Positions 6,117 through 13,247 of a DNA stretch of 16,975 nucleotides are shown here, piece after piece; the stretch's first letter is position 1; every line of letters starts with the position of its first letter. The stretch is taken from contig CALVZZ010000057.1 of assembly GCA_944372715.1 (NCBI GenBank), forward strand, positions 1-16,975, written 5' to 3'. Origin of the DNA: an uncultured Clostridia bacterium. Lineage in GTDB: Bacteria; Bacillota; Clostridia; Christensenellales; UBA1242. The position numbers and the translations under genes are program-made. The notes below the pieces were generated by a model, which did no database searches, was not told where the DNA came from, and was given only the letters and a program-made list of their open reading frames with translations.

Positions 6117-8231
6117 TTACTTTTTACATTTATAACCACAAAATTTACATTTATCTTTAGATTTTAGGTGACGAACAACAAAAATAATACTAAACAACAC
6201 AATTGCGATACAAATCACAAAAATCAAAATAAAGCCAAAACCATATGTTAAACAAAGGTTATAGATATTATAAACAATAAATGAAATAAAATATGCTAAA
6301 ACAAATTCAATTATAATAGATATTAATGCCCACTTTATGCCAATTTCTTTATTTAAAACACTCATAGTAGCTATACAAGGCATATAGAATAAACAGAAAA
6401 CTAAATAACTAAGCACGCTTGATTGAGTAAAAAAAACACTAGAATTTGGATTGATAATTGAAGCTTGTATTTGCTCATTAATTGAAACATCAGATGAATT
6501 TATTCCGTTAAAAATTGCAATTGAAGATACAATAATTTCCTTCGCTACCAGTCCTGCTAATAATGCCGATCTTGCACCCCAATTCCCAAAACCCAAAGGA
6601 ATAAAAATAGGTGATAAAAATCTTCCCAAACTTTCAAGCATACTCATTCCCCCATCTGTTGGAACATATGCAAAACAAAAACTAAAACTACCCAGCAACC
6701 AAACAATTATATTCATTGAAAAAATAACAGAACCAATTCTAATTATAAATTGTTTTAAATTATCAGAAATAATATTAAAAATTCGTTTAATTTTGGGTAT
6801 TCTATATGGAGGAAATTCTAGTATAAAAGATTGATTTTTACTTTTTAAAACTGTTTTTTCCAAAATCATACTTAAAATTATTGCAACAAATACCCCTAAT
6901 AGATAAAGAAAAAAAACAACAAAAACATTACTAGCACCAAAAAAAGCTCCACCCAAGACAGCATAAATTGGAAGCTTTGCACTACAACTCATATAAGGAG
7001 TTAACATTGCAGTTTTAATTTTTGAATTTTTGTCTTCCATATTTCTAGCTGTTAAACAAGCCGTTGCACTACAACCAAAACCCATTAATAATGTATAAAC
7101 ACTTTTTCCAGAAAGCCCAACCTTTTTAAAAATATCTTCAAATGAAAATGCTATTCTTGCAAGATATCCACTATCTTCTAGTATTGAAAGAAATAAGAAT
7201 AATAGTACAACTTGAGGTAAGAAAGACAAAATGCTTCCAAGTCCAGCGACAATCCCATTTTCAAACAAACCAATAACCCAAGGAATATTGCAAATGCTAG
7301 ATATTAAATCAATAAGTTTAGCTCCTAAAATATTTTGTATAAAATCACCTAAAAATGCAGAAAGAAAGGCGCCAATGGAAAAGAAAGTTAAATAAAAAAT
7401 AATCTCCATTATAAGCAAAAACATAGGAAGTGCTAAAAATCTATTTAAAAAAATTTTATCAAGTTTGCTTTCGCCATATGCAGTAGATTTCTTTCTTACA
7501 ATAAAACTTTTTGAAATTACATTTATATAATCATATCTTATTTTTGCAATTTTATTGATATATTTATCACTTATTTCATAGTTTATATTATATTTTTTTA
7601 TCAAACTTTCATCTTTTTCTAAAACCTTAATTGCAATAAAATTTGATAAATTTATTTCTTTTATTAATAAGTTGTTCTTAATTTTATTAAAATCTTCAAA
7701 ATTTAAAAAAATATTTAAATATGGTAGAATTTTATTATTTTTTTCTTTTTTCCCTTGATTTTTTATTAATTTTTTTAAATTTTCTATATCTTTTTTATTA
7801 TCTGCATTTATAATTATAGCGTTAATACCAAGTTCTTTTTGGAGCTTGTCCAAATCAATTTCATTATAAAACTTTTTATTACCCATTGTATTAATAGCTA
7901 AAATTGTATTAACTCCAAGCTCTAAAAGTTGCAATGTTAAATATAAATTTCTTTGTAGATTATTAATATCACAAATATTTATAACTAACTTGTCCAAATT
8001 ATTAAAAATATAATCAACAGCAACTTGTTCTTCAAAACTCAATGCAGTCAAAGAATATATACCCGGCAAATCTACAAGCTCATAATCATTGTCATCAATT
8101 TTAAACTTTTTTCGTTTTTCTTCAACAGTAACTCCGTGCCAATTCCCTATATGTTCATTGCTTTTTGTTAAATTATTAAACAATGTTGTTTTGCCCGTGT
8201 TAGGATTCCCTATTAGTAAAATTTCTTCCAT
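6117..8231 (-). CDS. feoB: Ferrous iron transporter FeoB with Cys-rich C-terminal extension
   Basis: FeoB is the membrane channel of the Feo Fe(II) uptake system with an N-terminal cytosolic G domain. In the 704-residue product the G domain shows G1 GNPNTGKT (8-15), the switch region GNWHGVTVE (29-37) and G3 DLPG (54-57). The G4 position reads NTMG (114-117) instead of NxxD, and the G5 region reads INADN, so guanine recognition looks atypical. Both Gate domains are intact: GCSATACLTARNMEDK...TPYMSCSAKLPIY and MPCIATMSVLNKEIG. The protein ends with an extra helix and CKFCGYKC (C695, C698, C702), resembling the small FeoB-associated Cys-rich membrane proteins (PF12669) and suggesting a fusion. 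A TTG precedes the ATG; ATG 8231 is chosen because AAGGTG is five bases upstream. It overlaps the feoA stop by one base (TGATG). Confidence 0.95.
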   Translation of the reverse strand: MEEILLIGNPNTGKTTLFNNLTKSNEHIGNWHGVTVEEKRKKFKIDDNDYELVDLPGIYSLTALSFEEQVAVDYIFNNLDKLVINICDINNLQRNLYLTLQLLELGVNTILAINTMGNKKFYNEIDLDKLQKELGINAIIINADNKKDIENLKKLIKNQGKKEKNNKILPYLNIFLNFEDFNKIKNNLLIKEINLSNFIAIKVLEKDESLIKKYNINYEISDKYINKIAKIRYDYINVISKSFIVRKKSTAYGESKLDKIFLNRFLALPMFLLIMEIIFYLTFFSIGAFLSAFLGDFIQNILGAKLIDLISSICNIPWVIGLFENGIVAGLGSILSFLPQVVLLFLFLSILEDSGYLARIAFSFEDIFKKVGLSGKSVYTLLMGFGCSATACLTARNMEDKNSKIKTAMLTPYMSCSAKLPIYAVLGGAFFGASNVFVVFFLYLLGVFVAIILSMILEKTVLKSKNQSFILEFPPYRIPKIKRIFNIISDNLKQFIIRIGSVIFSMNIIVWLLGSFSFCFAYVPTDGGMSMLESLGRFLSPIFIPLGFGNWGARSALLAGLVAKEIIVSSIAIFNGINSSDVSINEQIQASIINPNSSVFFTQSSVLSYLVFCLFYMPCIATMSVLNKEIGIKWALISIIIEFVLAYFISFIVYNIYNLCLTYGFGFILIFVICIAIVLFSIIFVVRHLKSKDKCKFCGYKCKK

Positions 8232-8491
8232 CAACTCACCTTCTTTACTTCAATAATTTTTGCAATATTATCCCTAAAAGATAAAGTATAGCCATTTAAA
8301 CTTACAAGAAGCGTTTTACCTAAAAAAGATTTTTTTAAGACACAAATATCAATTCCCTCGACAATACCCAAATCTCCTAACCTTCTATACATATTTAATC
8401 CCAAATTGTTGTGAATTTTAACCACCTTAAATTTTTCACCAAGTTTTGCCTGCTTCAAAGAAAAATAGTTTTCATCAAATTTACATTTCAT
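8231..8491 (-). CDS. feoA: FeoA family SH3-like iron-transport accessory protein
   Basis: FeoA is a small cytosolic SH3-fold protein needed for Feo-dependent Fe(II) uptake, thought to act on FeoB. The 86-residue length is typical. The pattern LGEKFKVVKI...MYRRLGDLGIVEGIDICVLKKS...LLVSLNGYTLSFRDNIAKIIEV follows the family, including the conserved R-L-x-x-L/MG-(I/L)-x-x-G core. The first ten residues (MKCKFDENYF) are a slight extension containing one Cys. No good Shine-Dalgarno precedes ATG 8491, which is unusual in this window. It is the first gene of the putative feoA-feoB-membrane protein-der-plsY operon. No Fur box is apparent upstream. Confidence 0.9.
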   Translation of the reverse strand: MKCKFDENYFSLKQAKLGEKFKVVKIHNNLGLNMYRRLGDLGIVEGIDICVLKKSFLGKTLLVSLNGYTLSFRDNIAKIIEVKKVS

Positions 8492-8550
8492 ATAAAATTA
8501 ATATGATAAAAAATCTTACAATATTCTTATTTGAATTAATAAAAGAAATT

Positions 8551-8557
8551 TGTCGAA
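8551..8557 (+). promoter_or_regulatory. Candidate Spo0A box (TGTCGAA)
   Basis: The exact 7-base 0A-box core TGTCGAA, in the extended context TTTGTCGAAAA, lies in the 127-base divergent gap between feoA and the ymxH-like gene, about 60 bases from either start. The match to the known consensus is perfect, but a single site in AT-rich DNA can arise by chance and no clear promoter is positioned with it. Confidence 0.35.
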
Positions 8558-8618
8558 AAAAGTTCTTTAATAGAAATGACAAACATATATTAAATAAAAA
8601 ACAAAAAGGAATAATATT

Positions 8619-8903
8619 GTGCAAGAGTGTTCATTTTTAGAGCTTAGATGTAAAGAAGTTGTAAATGTTGTAGATGGTAAAAGATTAGGACATATAACTG
8701 ATGTCGTTTTTGATCTGCAAACAGCAAAAATTACAGGCCTTGTTGTTCCCGGCAATAAGAGTTTTTGGAATGTTTTTAAAAATGGAACAGAGCTTTTTAT
8801 TCCATTTACGCAAATTTGCAAAATTGGAGAAGATACAATTTTGGTTGAACTTTATGGTAATTCTCCATCATCAAATGTATGCTCACTAACAAATAAACAG
8901 TAA
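8619..8903 (+). CDS. PRC-barrel protein, YlmC/YmxH sporulation family
   Basis: The 94-residue product carries one PRC-barrel domain: ELRCKEVVNVVDGKRLGHITDVVFD, then KITGLVVPG, ELFIPFTQICKIGEDTILVEL. This is the YlmC/YmxH family, conserved in endospore formers and often located near sigG and nrdR; its exact role is not settled. The start is GTG 8619, with AAGGA eight bases upstream. It is on the opposite strand from the sigE-sigG cassette and is followed after 54 bases by nrdR, which has its own promoter. A perfect Spo0A-box core lies about 60 bases upstream. Confidence 0.9.
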   Translation: MQECSFLELRCKEVVNVVDGKRLGHITDVVFDLQTAKITGLVVPGNKSFWNVFKNGTELFIPFTQICKIGEDTILVELYGNSPSSNVCSLTNKQ

Positions 8904-8910
8904 AAAAGCT

Positions 8911-8938
8911 TTGCAAAATAACAATTTTAGTCTATAAT
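8911..8938 (+). promoter_or_regulatory. Probable nrdR promoter
   Basis: TTGCAA (8911-8916), a 16-base spacer and a perfect TATAAT (8933-8938) precede nrdR. The transcript would start near 8945, giving a very short leader of about 13 bases that begins at the AAGGAG ribosome binding site (8945-8950). I see no NrdR-box pair here. Confidence 0.6.
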
Positions 8939-8957
8939 ATACATAAGGAGAAAAAAT

Positions 8958-9410
8958 ATGAAATGTATTTATTGTGGTTGTGAAAGTAGTAAAGTTTTAG
9001 ATTCTAGGTCAACAGAAGAAACAAATGCAATCAGACGAAGAAGAGAATGTTTAGGTTGTGGAAAAAGATTTACAACATATGAAACAATTGAAACCACCCC
9101 AATTTTAGTAATAAAGCGTGATGGTTCAAGACAACCATTTGATATAATGAAAATAAAAAGTGGAATTATTAAGGCTTGTGAAAAAAGACCAGTAAGTTTA
9201 AATCAGATAGATCAAATATGCATTGACATAGACAAACAAATTCAAAATTCATTAGTTCAAGAAATTTCTTCAAAAGAGATTGGTGAAATGGTTATGGAAA
9301 AACTAAAACCTCTTGATCAGGTTGCATATGTAAGGTTTGCTTCCGTATACAGGCAATTTCAAGATGCAACAAACTTTATAAATTTCTTAAATGAAAACAT
9401 AGATAAATAA
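8958..9410 (+). CDS. nrdR: Transcriptional repressor NrdR
   Basis: NrdR represses ribonucleotide reductase genes in response to dATP/ATP balance. The 150-residue length is standard. The N-terminal zinc ribbon has C3, C6, C31 and C34 with the basic stretch RRRREC; the ATP-cone follows (about 49-139: VIKRDGSRQPFD...IEKGIIKACEKRPVS-type pattern, ending YVRFASVYRQFQD). AAGGAG lies seven bases before the ATG. In many Clostridia nrdR follows sigG and ymxH on the same strand; here the pair converges on sigG with a shared terminator. No ribonucleotide reductase gene is in the window. Confidence 0.97.
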   Translation: MKCIYCGCESSKVLDSRSTEETNAIRRRRECLGCGKRFTTYETIETTPILVIKRDGSRQPFDIMKIKSGIIKACEKRPVSLNQIDQICIDIDKQIQNSLVQEISSKEIGEMVMEKLKPLDQVAYVRFASVYRQFQDATNFINFLNENIDK

Positions 9411-9412
9411 TG

Positions 9413-9441
9413 AAAAATCCACTATTATTTAGTGGATTTTT
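9413..9441. terminator. Bidirectional terminator between nrdR and sigG
   Basis: AAAAATCCACTA (9413-9424) and TAGTGGATTTTT (9430-9441) form a perfect 12-bp stem with the loop TTATT. T tracts on both strands serve both converging genes. Confidence 0.9.
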
Positions 9442-9442
9442 A

Positions 9443-10216
9443 TTATGTGATATGTTTTTTTATTGAATCTAAAGCATTTTTTTCTAGTCTTGAAACTTGT
9501 GCTTGTGAAATACCTATTTCATTTGAAACTTCCATTTGTGTTTTTCCAATAAAATACCTTAATGTTAAAATTTCCTTTTCTCTTGGATTTAAATTTTGTA
9601 AAGCTTCTTTAAGAGCAATTTTTTCTAAAAAATTATCTTCACTTGCTTTATTGTCGGATATTTGATCCATAATTCTCACTGTTTCAGAACCATCATTATA
9701 AACAGGTTCGTTTAAACTGACTGTTTCACTTATAGCATCTAAAGAAATTGAAACATCTTTAACAGGTACTTCAAGAATACTCGCAATTTCTTCCACTGTC
9801 GGTTCTGTATTATATTTTTTTGAAAACTCTTCTTTAACTTGTAGAGCTCTATATGCAATATCTCTTAAACTTCTAGAAACTCTAATTGAATTATTATCTC
9901 TTAAATACCTTCTTATCTCTCCAATTATCATAGGAACAGCATAAGTTGAAAACTTTAAGTTTAATGACATATCAAAATTATCAATTGCTTTTAAAAGTCC
10001 AACGCATCCAACTTGAAACATATCATCACCCTTTTCCTTTTTATTTTGAAATCTTTGAACAACGCTTAAAACAAGTCTTAAATTAGCAACAATAAATTGC
10101 TCTCTTGCGAGTTCATCTCCCATTTTAACTTTTTTTAATAATTCTTCAATTTCAGAATTTTTTAATTTTGGTAATGCGTTGGTATCTACACCACAAATAG
10201 CAACTTTTTTCGCCAT
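9443..10216 (-). CDS. sigG: Late forespore sigma factor SigG
   Basis: SigG is the RNA polymerase sigma factor that runs late forespore transcription after engulfment. The 257-residue product keeps the family signature blocks: NLRLVLSVVQRF (region 2), DDMFQVGCVGLLKAIDNFD, KFSTYAVPMIIGEIRRYLRDN (region 2.3-2.4), SRSLRDIAYRALQV (region 3), and the region 4 helix-turn-helix MEVSNEIGISQAQVSRLEK. It lacks a pro-sequence, as expected for SigG rather than SigE or SigK. The ATG has AGAGG five bases upstream, but that site lies inside a 9-bp hairpin (separate entry). It is separated from sigE by 126 bases, leaving room for its own promoter; SigF control is expected from the family, but I could not find a convincing SigF site. 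Confidence 0.97.
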   Translation of the reverse strand: MAKKVAICGVDTNALPKLKNSEIEELLKKVKMGDELAREQFIVANLRLVLSVVQRFQNKKEKGDDMFQVGCVGLLKAIDNFDMSLNLKFSTYAVPMIIGEIRRYLRDNNSIRVSRSLRDIAYRALQVKEEFSKKYNTEPTVEEIASILEVPVKDVSISLDAISETVSLNEPVYNDGSETVRIMDQISDNKASEDNFLEKIALKEALQNLNPREKEILTLRYFIGKTQMEVSNEIGISQAQVSRLEKNALDSIKKHIT

Positions 10217-10217
10217 A

Positions 10218-10249
10218 CAAACCTCTTTTTAATTACAAATAAAGGTTTG
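10218..10249 (-). promoter_or_regulatory. Leader hairpin sequestering the sigG ribosome binding site
   Basis: In the minus-strand RNA, CAAACCTTT (10249-10241) pairs with AGAGGTTTG (10226-10218) in a 9-bp stem with one G-U wobble and a 14-base AU-rich loop. The 3' arm contains the Shine-Dalgarno AGAGG, and the start codon begins one base after the stem (10216). Folding would block ribosome access. I recall a leader hairpin limiting sigG translation being reported in B. subtilis; that this one acts likewise is inference. Confidence 0.6.
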
Positions 10250-10342
10250 CCAACATAAAAAAAATAATTCATAAATACATTTTTTTGTCAAAAATACATA
10301 TTAAATTTAACAAAACACCATATTTTTACAAAAAATAAAGAA

Positions 10343-11071
10343 TTATTCATTCCCAGCTTTTTGAATTTCAGCCTTCATTTTAACTAAAATTTTCTTTTCA
10401 ATTCTTGAAATATAACTTTGAGAAATACCCAACATATCTGCAACTTCTTTTTGCGTTTTTTCTTCAAGTCCACCAAGTCCAAATCTTAATTTCATAATAT
10501 CTTGCTCCCTTCTTCCAAGCTTTGAAATTGAATTCCAAAGAAGTTGTTTTTCCACTGATAAATCTAAGCCCTTAGATACAGAATCTTCTTCACTTGATAA
10601 CACATCACTTAGAAGCAGTTCATTCCCATCGCTATCAAAGTTTAATGGTTCATCTAAACTCACTTCAAGTTTTTGCTTTGTTGTTTTCCTTAACTGCATT
10701 AAAATTTCATTTTCAATACACCTTGAAGCATATGTTGCAAGCTTAATATTTTTATCAAAATTATAAGTTTGAACTGCTTTTATAAGTCCTATTGCTCCAA
10801 CAGAAATTAAATCTTCTAAATCTAATCCGGTGCTTTCAAACTTTTTTGCAATGTATACAACAAGTCTTAAATTATGTTCAATCAATTTTTCTTTTGCCTG
10901 TTCATTTCCCTTTTTCATTTCTTCAATTAATATAGTTTCTTCTTCTGGGTCCAATGGTAAAGGCAAAGCTTCATTTCCACAAAGATACAAAACAACATCA
11001 CTTAGTTCTTCAAATAAGTTTTTATTGATAATATCATCTATTTTTTTTAATATTTTTTTTAATATTTTCAT
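10343..11071 (-). CDS. sigE: Pro-sigma-E, early mother-cell sigma factor
   Basis: SigE directs early mother-cell transcription during sporulation and is made as an inactive precursor cleaved by SpoIIGA. The 242-residue product starts with an amphipathic, Lys-rich pro-sequence (about 1-28) followed by LYLCGNEALPLP, which aligns with the processing region of B. subtilis pro-SigE; by that alignment cleavage should fall between L28 and Y29. Region 2 shows NLRLVVYIAKKFESTGLDLEDLISVG and KLATYASRCIENEILM, and region 4 shows KEVADMLGISQSYISRIEKK. GTG 11080 would place AAGGAG too close; ATG 11071 has it eight bases upstream and overlaps the spoIIGA stop by one base (TAATG), so the two are translationally coupled. 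Confidence 0.97.
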   Translation of the reverse strand: MKILKKILKKIDDIINKNLFEELSDVVLYLCGNEALPLPLDPEEETILIEEMKKGNEQAKEKLIEHNLRLVVYIAKKFESTGLDLEDLISVGAIGLIKAVQTYNFDKNIKLATYASRCIENEILMQLRKTTKQKLEVSLDEPLNFDSDGNELLLSDVLSSEEDSVSKGLDLSVEKQLLWNSISKLGRREQDIMKLRFGLGGLEEKTQKEVADMLGISQSYISRIEKKILVKMKAEIQKAGNE

Positions 11072-11928
11072 TAAACACACTCCTTAAAATTACTGTTCAA
11101 TATCATTCCACAATTAATTTTTTGTTCTAGATTTTGATAACTTAAAGCAAGCATAGGTTTTTTTATTTTATATATATTTTTACTTTCATATATTTCAATT
11201 TCATCAATGCAAAAAACCAACATTTTTGAAGACTTTCCAACGCTTCCTACATTTATATAATGGGCATCTTTTAAATTTTCTTCAACTTTACCCTGAATTA
11301 AACTTTCCAAAGTCAAATCGAATAGTTTATAAAAATTTTTATATGTAATAATAAAAACAGGTTTACCCGATTTGCTATCAACAAGTGTATTACCGGTATC
11401 GAAATATGCTTTTATTTCTAACTGCTTATTATCATTTCTCAAAATAGTGTTATATATTAATGCTTCAATTTTACTTTTGTGTTTAAGAGAATTTAAAATT
11501 TTACAAAATACATAGCTTACAAAAAAAGCTAGCAATATAACAAAGCCCATTGGTAGCGATAAGTCATATGTCAATATGCCATTTAAACTTGCACTTTCAC
11601 CAATTGAAAAGCTTATTAAAAAACAAATTCCTCCAAACATTGCAGTATTAAATATAAATGAAATGTATTTAATAAAAAATTTTTTAAAACAAATATATTC
11701 AAAAGATGAAAGAACCATTAAAACACTAGTAAACAATTTAAACAAAATTAGGGCAAAACCATTTATATCAAAAATGCAAAAAATAATACTTGAAATAGTA
11801 CCAATTATACTACCTAAAATTAAAAAAACATTTTTTGTTTGTGTTTTAAAAATTTTTTTTGTTAAAAACAAGATTATGAAGTTTATAACAAGGTTATCAA
11901 CAATAACATCTTCTATATATACTTTCAT
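11071..11928 (-). CDS. spoIIGA: SpoIIGA, membrane aspartic protease for pro-sigma-E
   Basis: SpoIIGA sits in the sporulation septum and cleaves pro-SigE after a signal from the forespore. The 285-residue product has an N-terminal half (about 1-145) with five or so membrane helices and a soluble C-terminal half with the aspartic-protease motif AYFDTGNTLVD, catalytic D177. The gene order spoIIGA-sigE-sigG is the classical one. ATG 11928 is chosen because it gives the family-like N-terminus MKVYIEDVIVDN; an upstream TTG at 11946 adds six residues. Neither start has a recognisable Shine-Dalgarno. A weak Spo0A-box-like TGTCTTA lies at about 11984 on the plus strand, less than convincing. A terminator separates it from ftsZ, so it has its own promoter. 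Confidence 0.95.
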   Translation of the reverse strand: MKVYIEDVIVDNLVINFIILFLTKKIFKTQTKNVFLILGSIIGTISSIIFCIFDINGFALILFKLFTSVLMVLSSFEYICFKKFFIKYISFIFNTAMFGGICFLISFSIGESASLNGILTYDLSLPMGFVILLAFFVSYVFCKILNSLKHKSKIEALIYNTILRNDNKQLEIKAYFDTGNTLVDSKSGKPVFIITYKNFYKLFDLTLESLIQGKVEENLKDAHYINVGSVGKSSKMLVFCIDEIEIYESKNIYKIKKPMLALSYQNLEQKINCGMILNSNFKECV

Positions 11929-11998
11929 AACAAAATAATAACCCAAATTAAAATCTAACGGGCAACAAAAAAATATATTATTTTGTCTTAATTTTAAT

Positions 11999-12024
11999 AA
12001 AAAAGCACTCTTTAAAAGAGTGCT
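11999..12024 (-). terminator. Intrinsic terminator after ftsZ
   Basis: On the minus strand AGCACTCTTT and AAAGAGTGCT (12004-12024) form a strong hairpin with a minimal loop, followed by a six-T run. It begins 15 bases after the ftsZ stop and separates the division operon from spoIIGA. Confidence 0.9.
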
Positions 12025-12038
12025 AAAAAAACTTATTA

Positions 12039-13223
12039 TTAAAATCTATCTTTTTTTAATTTTCTTAAAAATGGTGGTATGTCTGTATCATCAATATGTA
12101 TTCTTGAACTATTTTCAACTTGTTCTGGTTTTGACTCTGGAATATTTGGTTGAGTATTGTTCTGAGTTTGTCCAAAATAATTTGTCCCAAATGCTCTTTT
12201 ACCATCAAAGTTATTGAAAGCTTCCACATCGGATTTAACCTTATTTAAATCTTTTTCTTTTTCATCAAATAATGATCCATTAAAACCTGTTGCAATGATA
12301 GTAATTTCAACTTCATCATTCATTGATTCATCAATGCCAGAACCAAAAATGATATTACAATTTGGATCAACCACTTGTTTTACCAAATCGGCAGCTTCGT
12401 AAACTTCATTAAGTGGTAAATCCAAACCACCTTTAACATTTAATAAAACACCTGTTGCCCCTTCAATTGTTGTTTCCAAAAGTGGACTTGAAACAGCTTG
12501 ACGAACAGCTTCAATTGTCTTATTTTCACCTTTGTAATGTCCAATTCCCATATGAGCTAAACCTTTGTTTTTCATTACGGAGCGAACATCGGCAAAATCC
12601 AAATTAATTAATCCAGGTGTTACAATCAAATCTGAAATACCTTGAATACCTTGTCTTAAAACATCATCGGCATATCTAAATGCTTCAACAATAGGTGTTC
12701 CTTTTGGCACAAGTTGAAAAAGTTTATCATTTGGAATAACAACAAGCGTATCAACATACTTCTTTAAGTTTTCCAAACCTTTTTCAGAATTTTCCATTCT
12801 TTTTCTACCTTCAAAGCTAAAAGGTTTTGTAACAACTGCAATAGTTAAAATTCCCATTTCCTTTGCAAGCTGAGCAACAACAGGAGCAGCTCCTGTTCCT
12901 GTTCCACCACCCATTCCAGCTGTAATAAACACCAAATCAGTATCTTTTAGAATTTCTGAAATATTGCCTTTGCTTTCTTCGGCAGCCTTTTGTCCAATTT
13001 CTGGTTCTGCACCTGCACCAAGCCCTCTTGTTATTTTTTCACCAATTTGCAAACGTTGATCAGCATTACTCATCAATAAATCCTGCTTATCAGTGTTGAT
13101 AGCAACATAATGTGCACTTGTTATGTTTGCACTAATCATTCTATTAACGGCGTTATTTCCACCACCACCAATTCCAATAACTTTAATATTTGCAACTGGT
13201 CCTATATTTGTATTGTTATACAT
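12039..13223 (-). CDS. ftsZ: Cell division protein FtsZ
   Basis: FtsZ is the tubulin-like GTPase that forms the Z ring. The 394-residue product shows the nucleotide-binding loop GIGGGGNNAVNRM (17-29), the tubulin signature GGGTGTG (105-111) and the synergy-loop region NLDFADVRSVM. A Gln/Asn/Pro-rich linker leads to the C-terminal peptide DDTDIPPFLRKLKK, which binds FtsA and other partners. The ATG has AAGGAG seven bases upstream. It lies 24 bases after ftsA and ends at a strong terminator, so ftsA-ftsZ form the distal part of the division cluster; in sporulation the same ring supports the polar septum. Confidence 0.99.
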   Translation of the reverse strand: MYNNTNIGPVANIKVIGIGGGGNNAVNRMISANITSAHYVAINTDKQDLLMSNADQRLQIGEKITRGLGAGAEPEIGQKAAEESKGNISEILKDTDLVFITAGMGGGTGTGAAPVVAQLAKEMGILTIAVVTKPFSFEGRKRMENSEKGLENLKKYVDTLVVIPNDKLFQLVPKGTPIVEAFRYADDVLRQGIQGISDLIVTPGLINLDFADVRSVMKNKGLAHMGIGHYKGENKTIEAVRQAVSSPLLETTIEGATGVLLNVKGGLDLPLNEVYEAADLVKQVVDPNCNIIFGSGIDESMNDEVEITIIATGFNGSLFDEKEKDLNKVKSDVEAFNNFDGKRAFGTNYFGQTQNNTQPNIPESKPEQVENSSRIHIDDTDIPPFLRKLKKDRF

Positions 13224-13247
13224 ACTTTGCTCCTTATAAATAATATA

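Noticed and set aside
6451..6834. Plus-strand frame of 127 codons inside feoB
   Set aside because: It is a shadow of conserved Gate-domain coding sequence.
8491..8618. Fur or other metal-regulator box before feoA
   Set aside because: AT-rich runs superficially resemble a Fur box, but no dyad of the expected length and sequence was found.
8567..8821. Minus-strand frame antisense to the ymxH-like gene
   Set aside because: The plus-strand frame carries a clear PRC-barrel domain with a ribosome binding site; the minus frame has none.
10264..10291. Sigma-A-like promoter TTGACA-16-AATTAT ahead of sigG
   Set aside because: The -35 is perfect but the -10 has only four of six matches, and sigG is expected to be SigF-driven; a SigF site was also not convincing, so no promoter is called.
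11977..11992. Spo0A box upstream of spoIIGA
   Set aside because: TGTCTTA matches only five of seven core bases, and no promoter with suitable spacing was found beside it.
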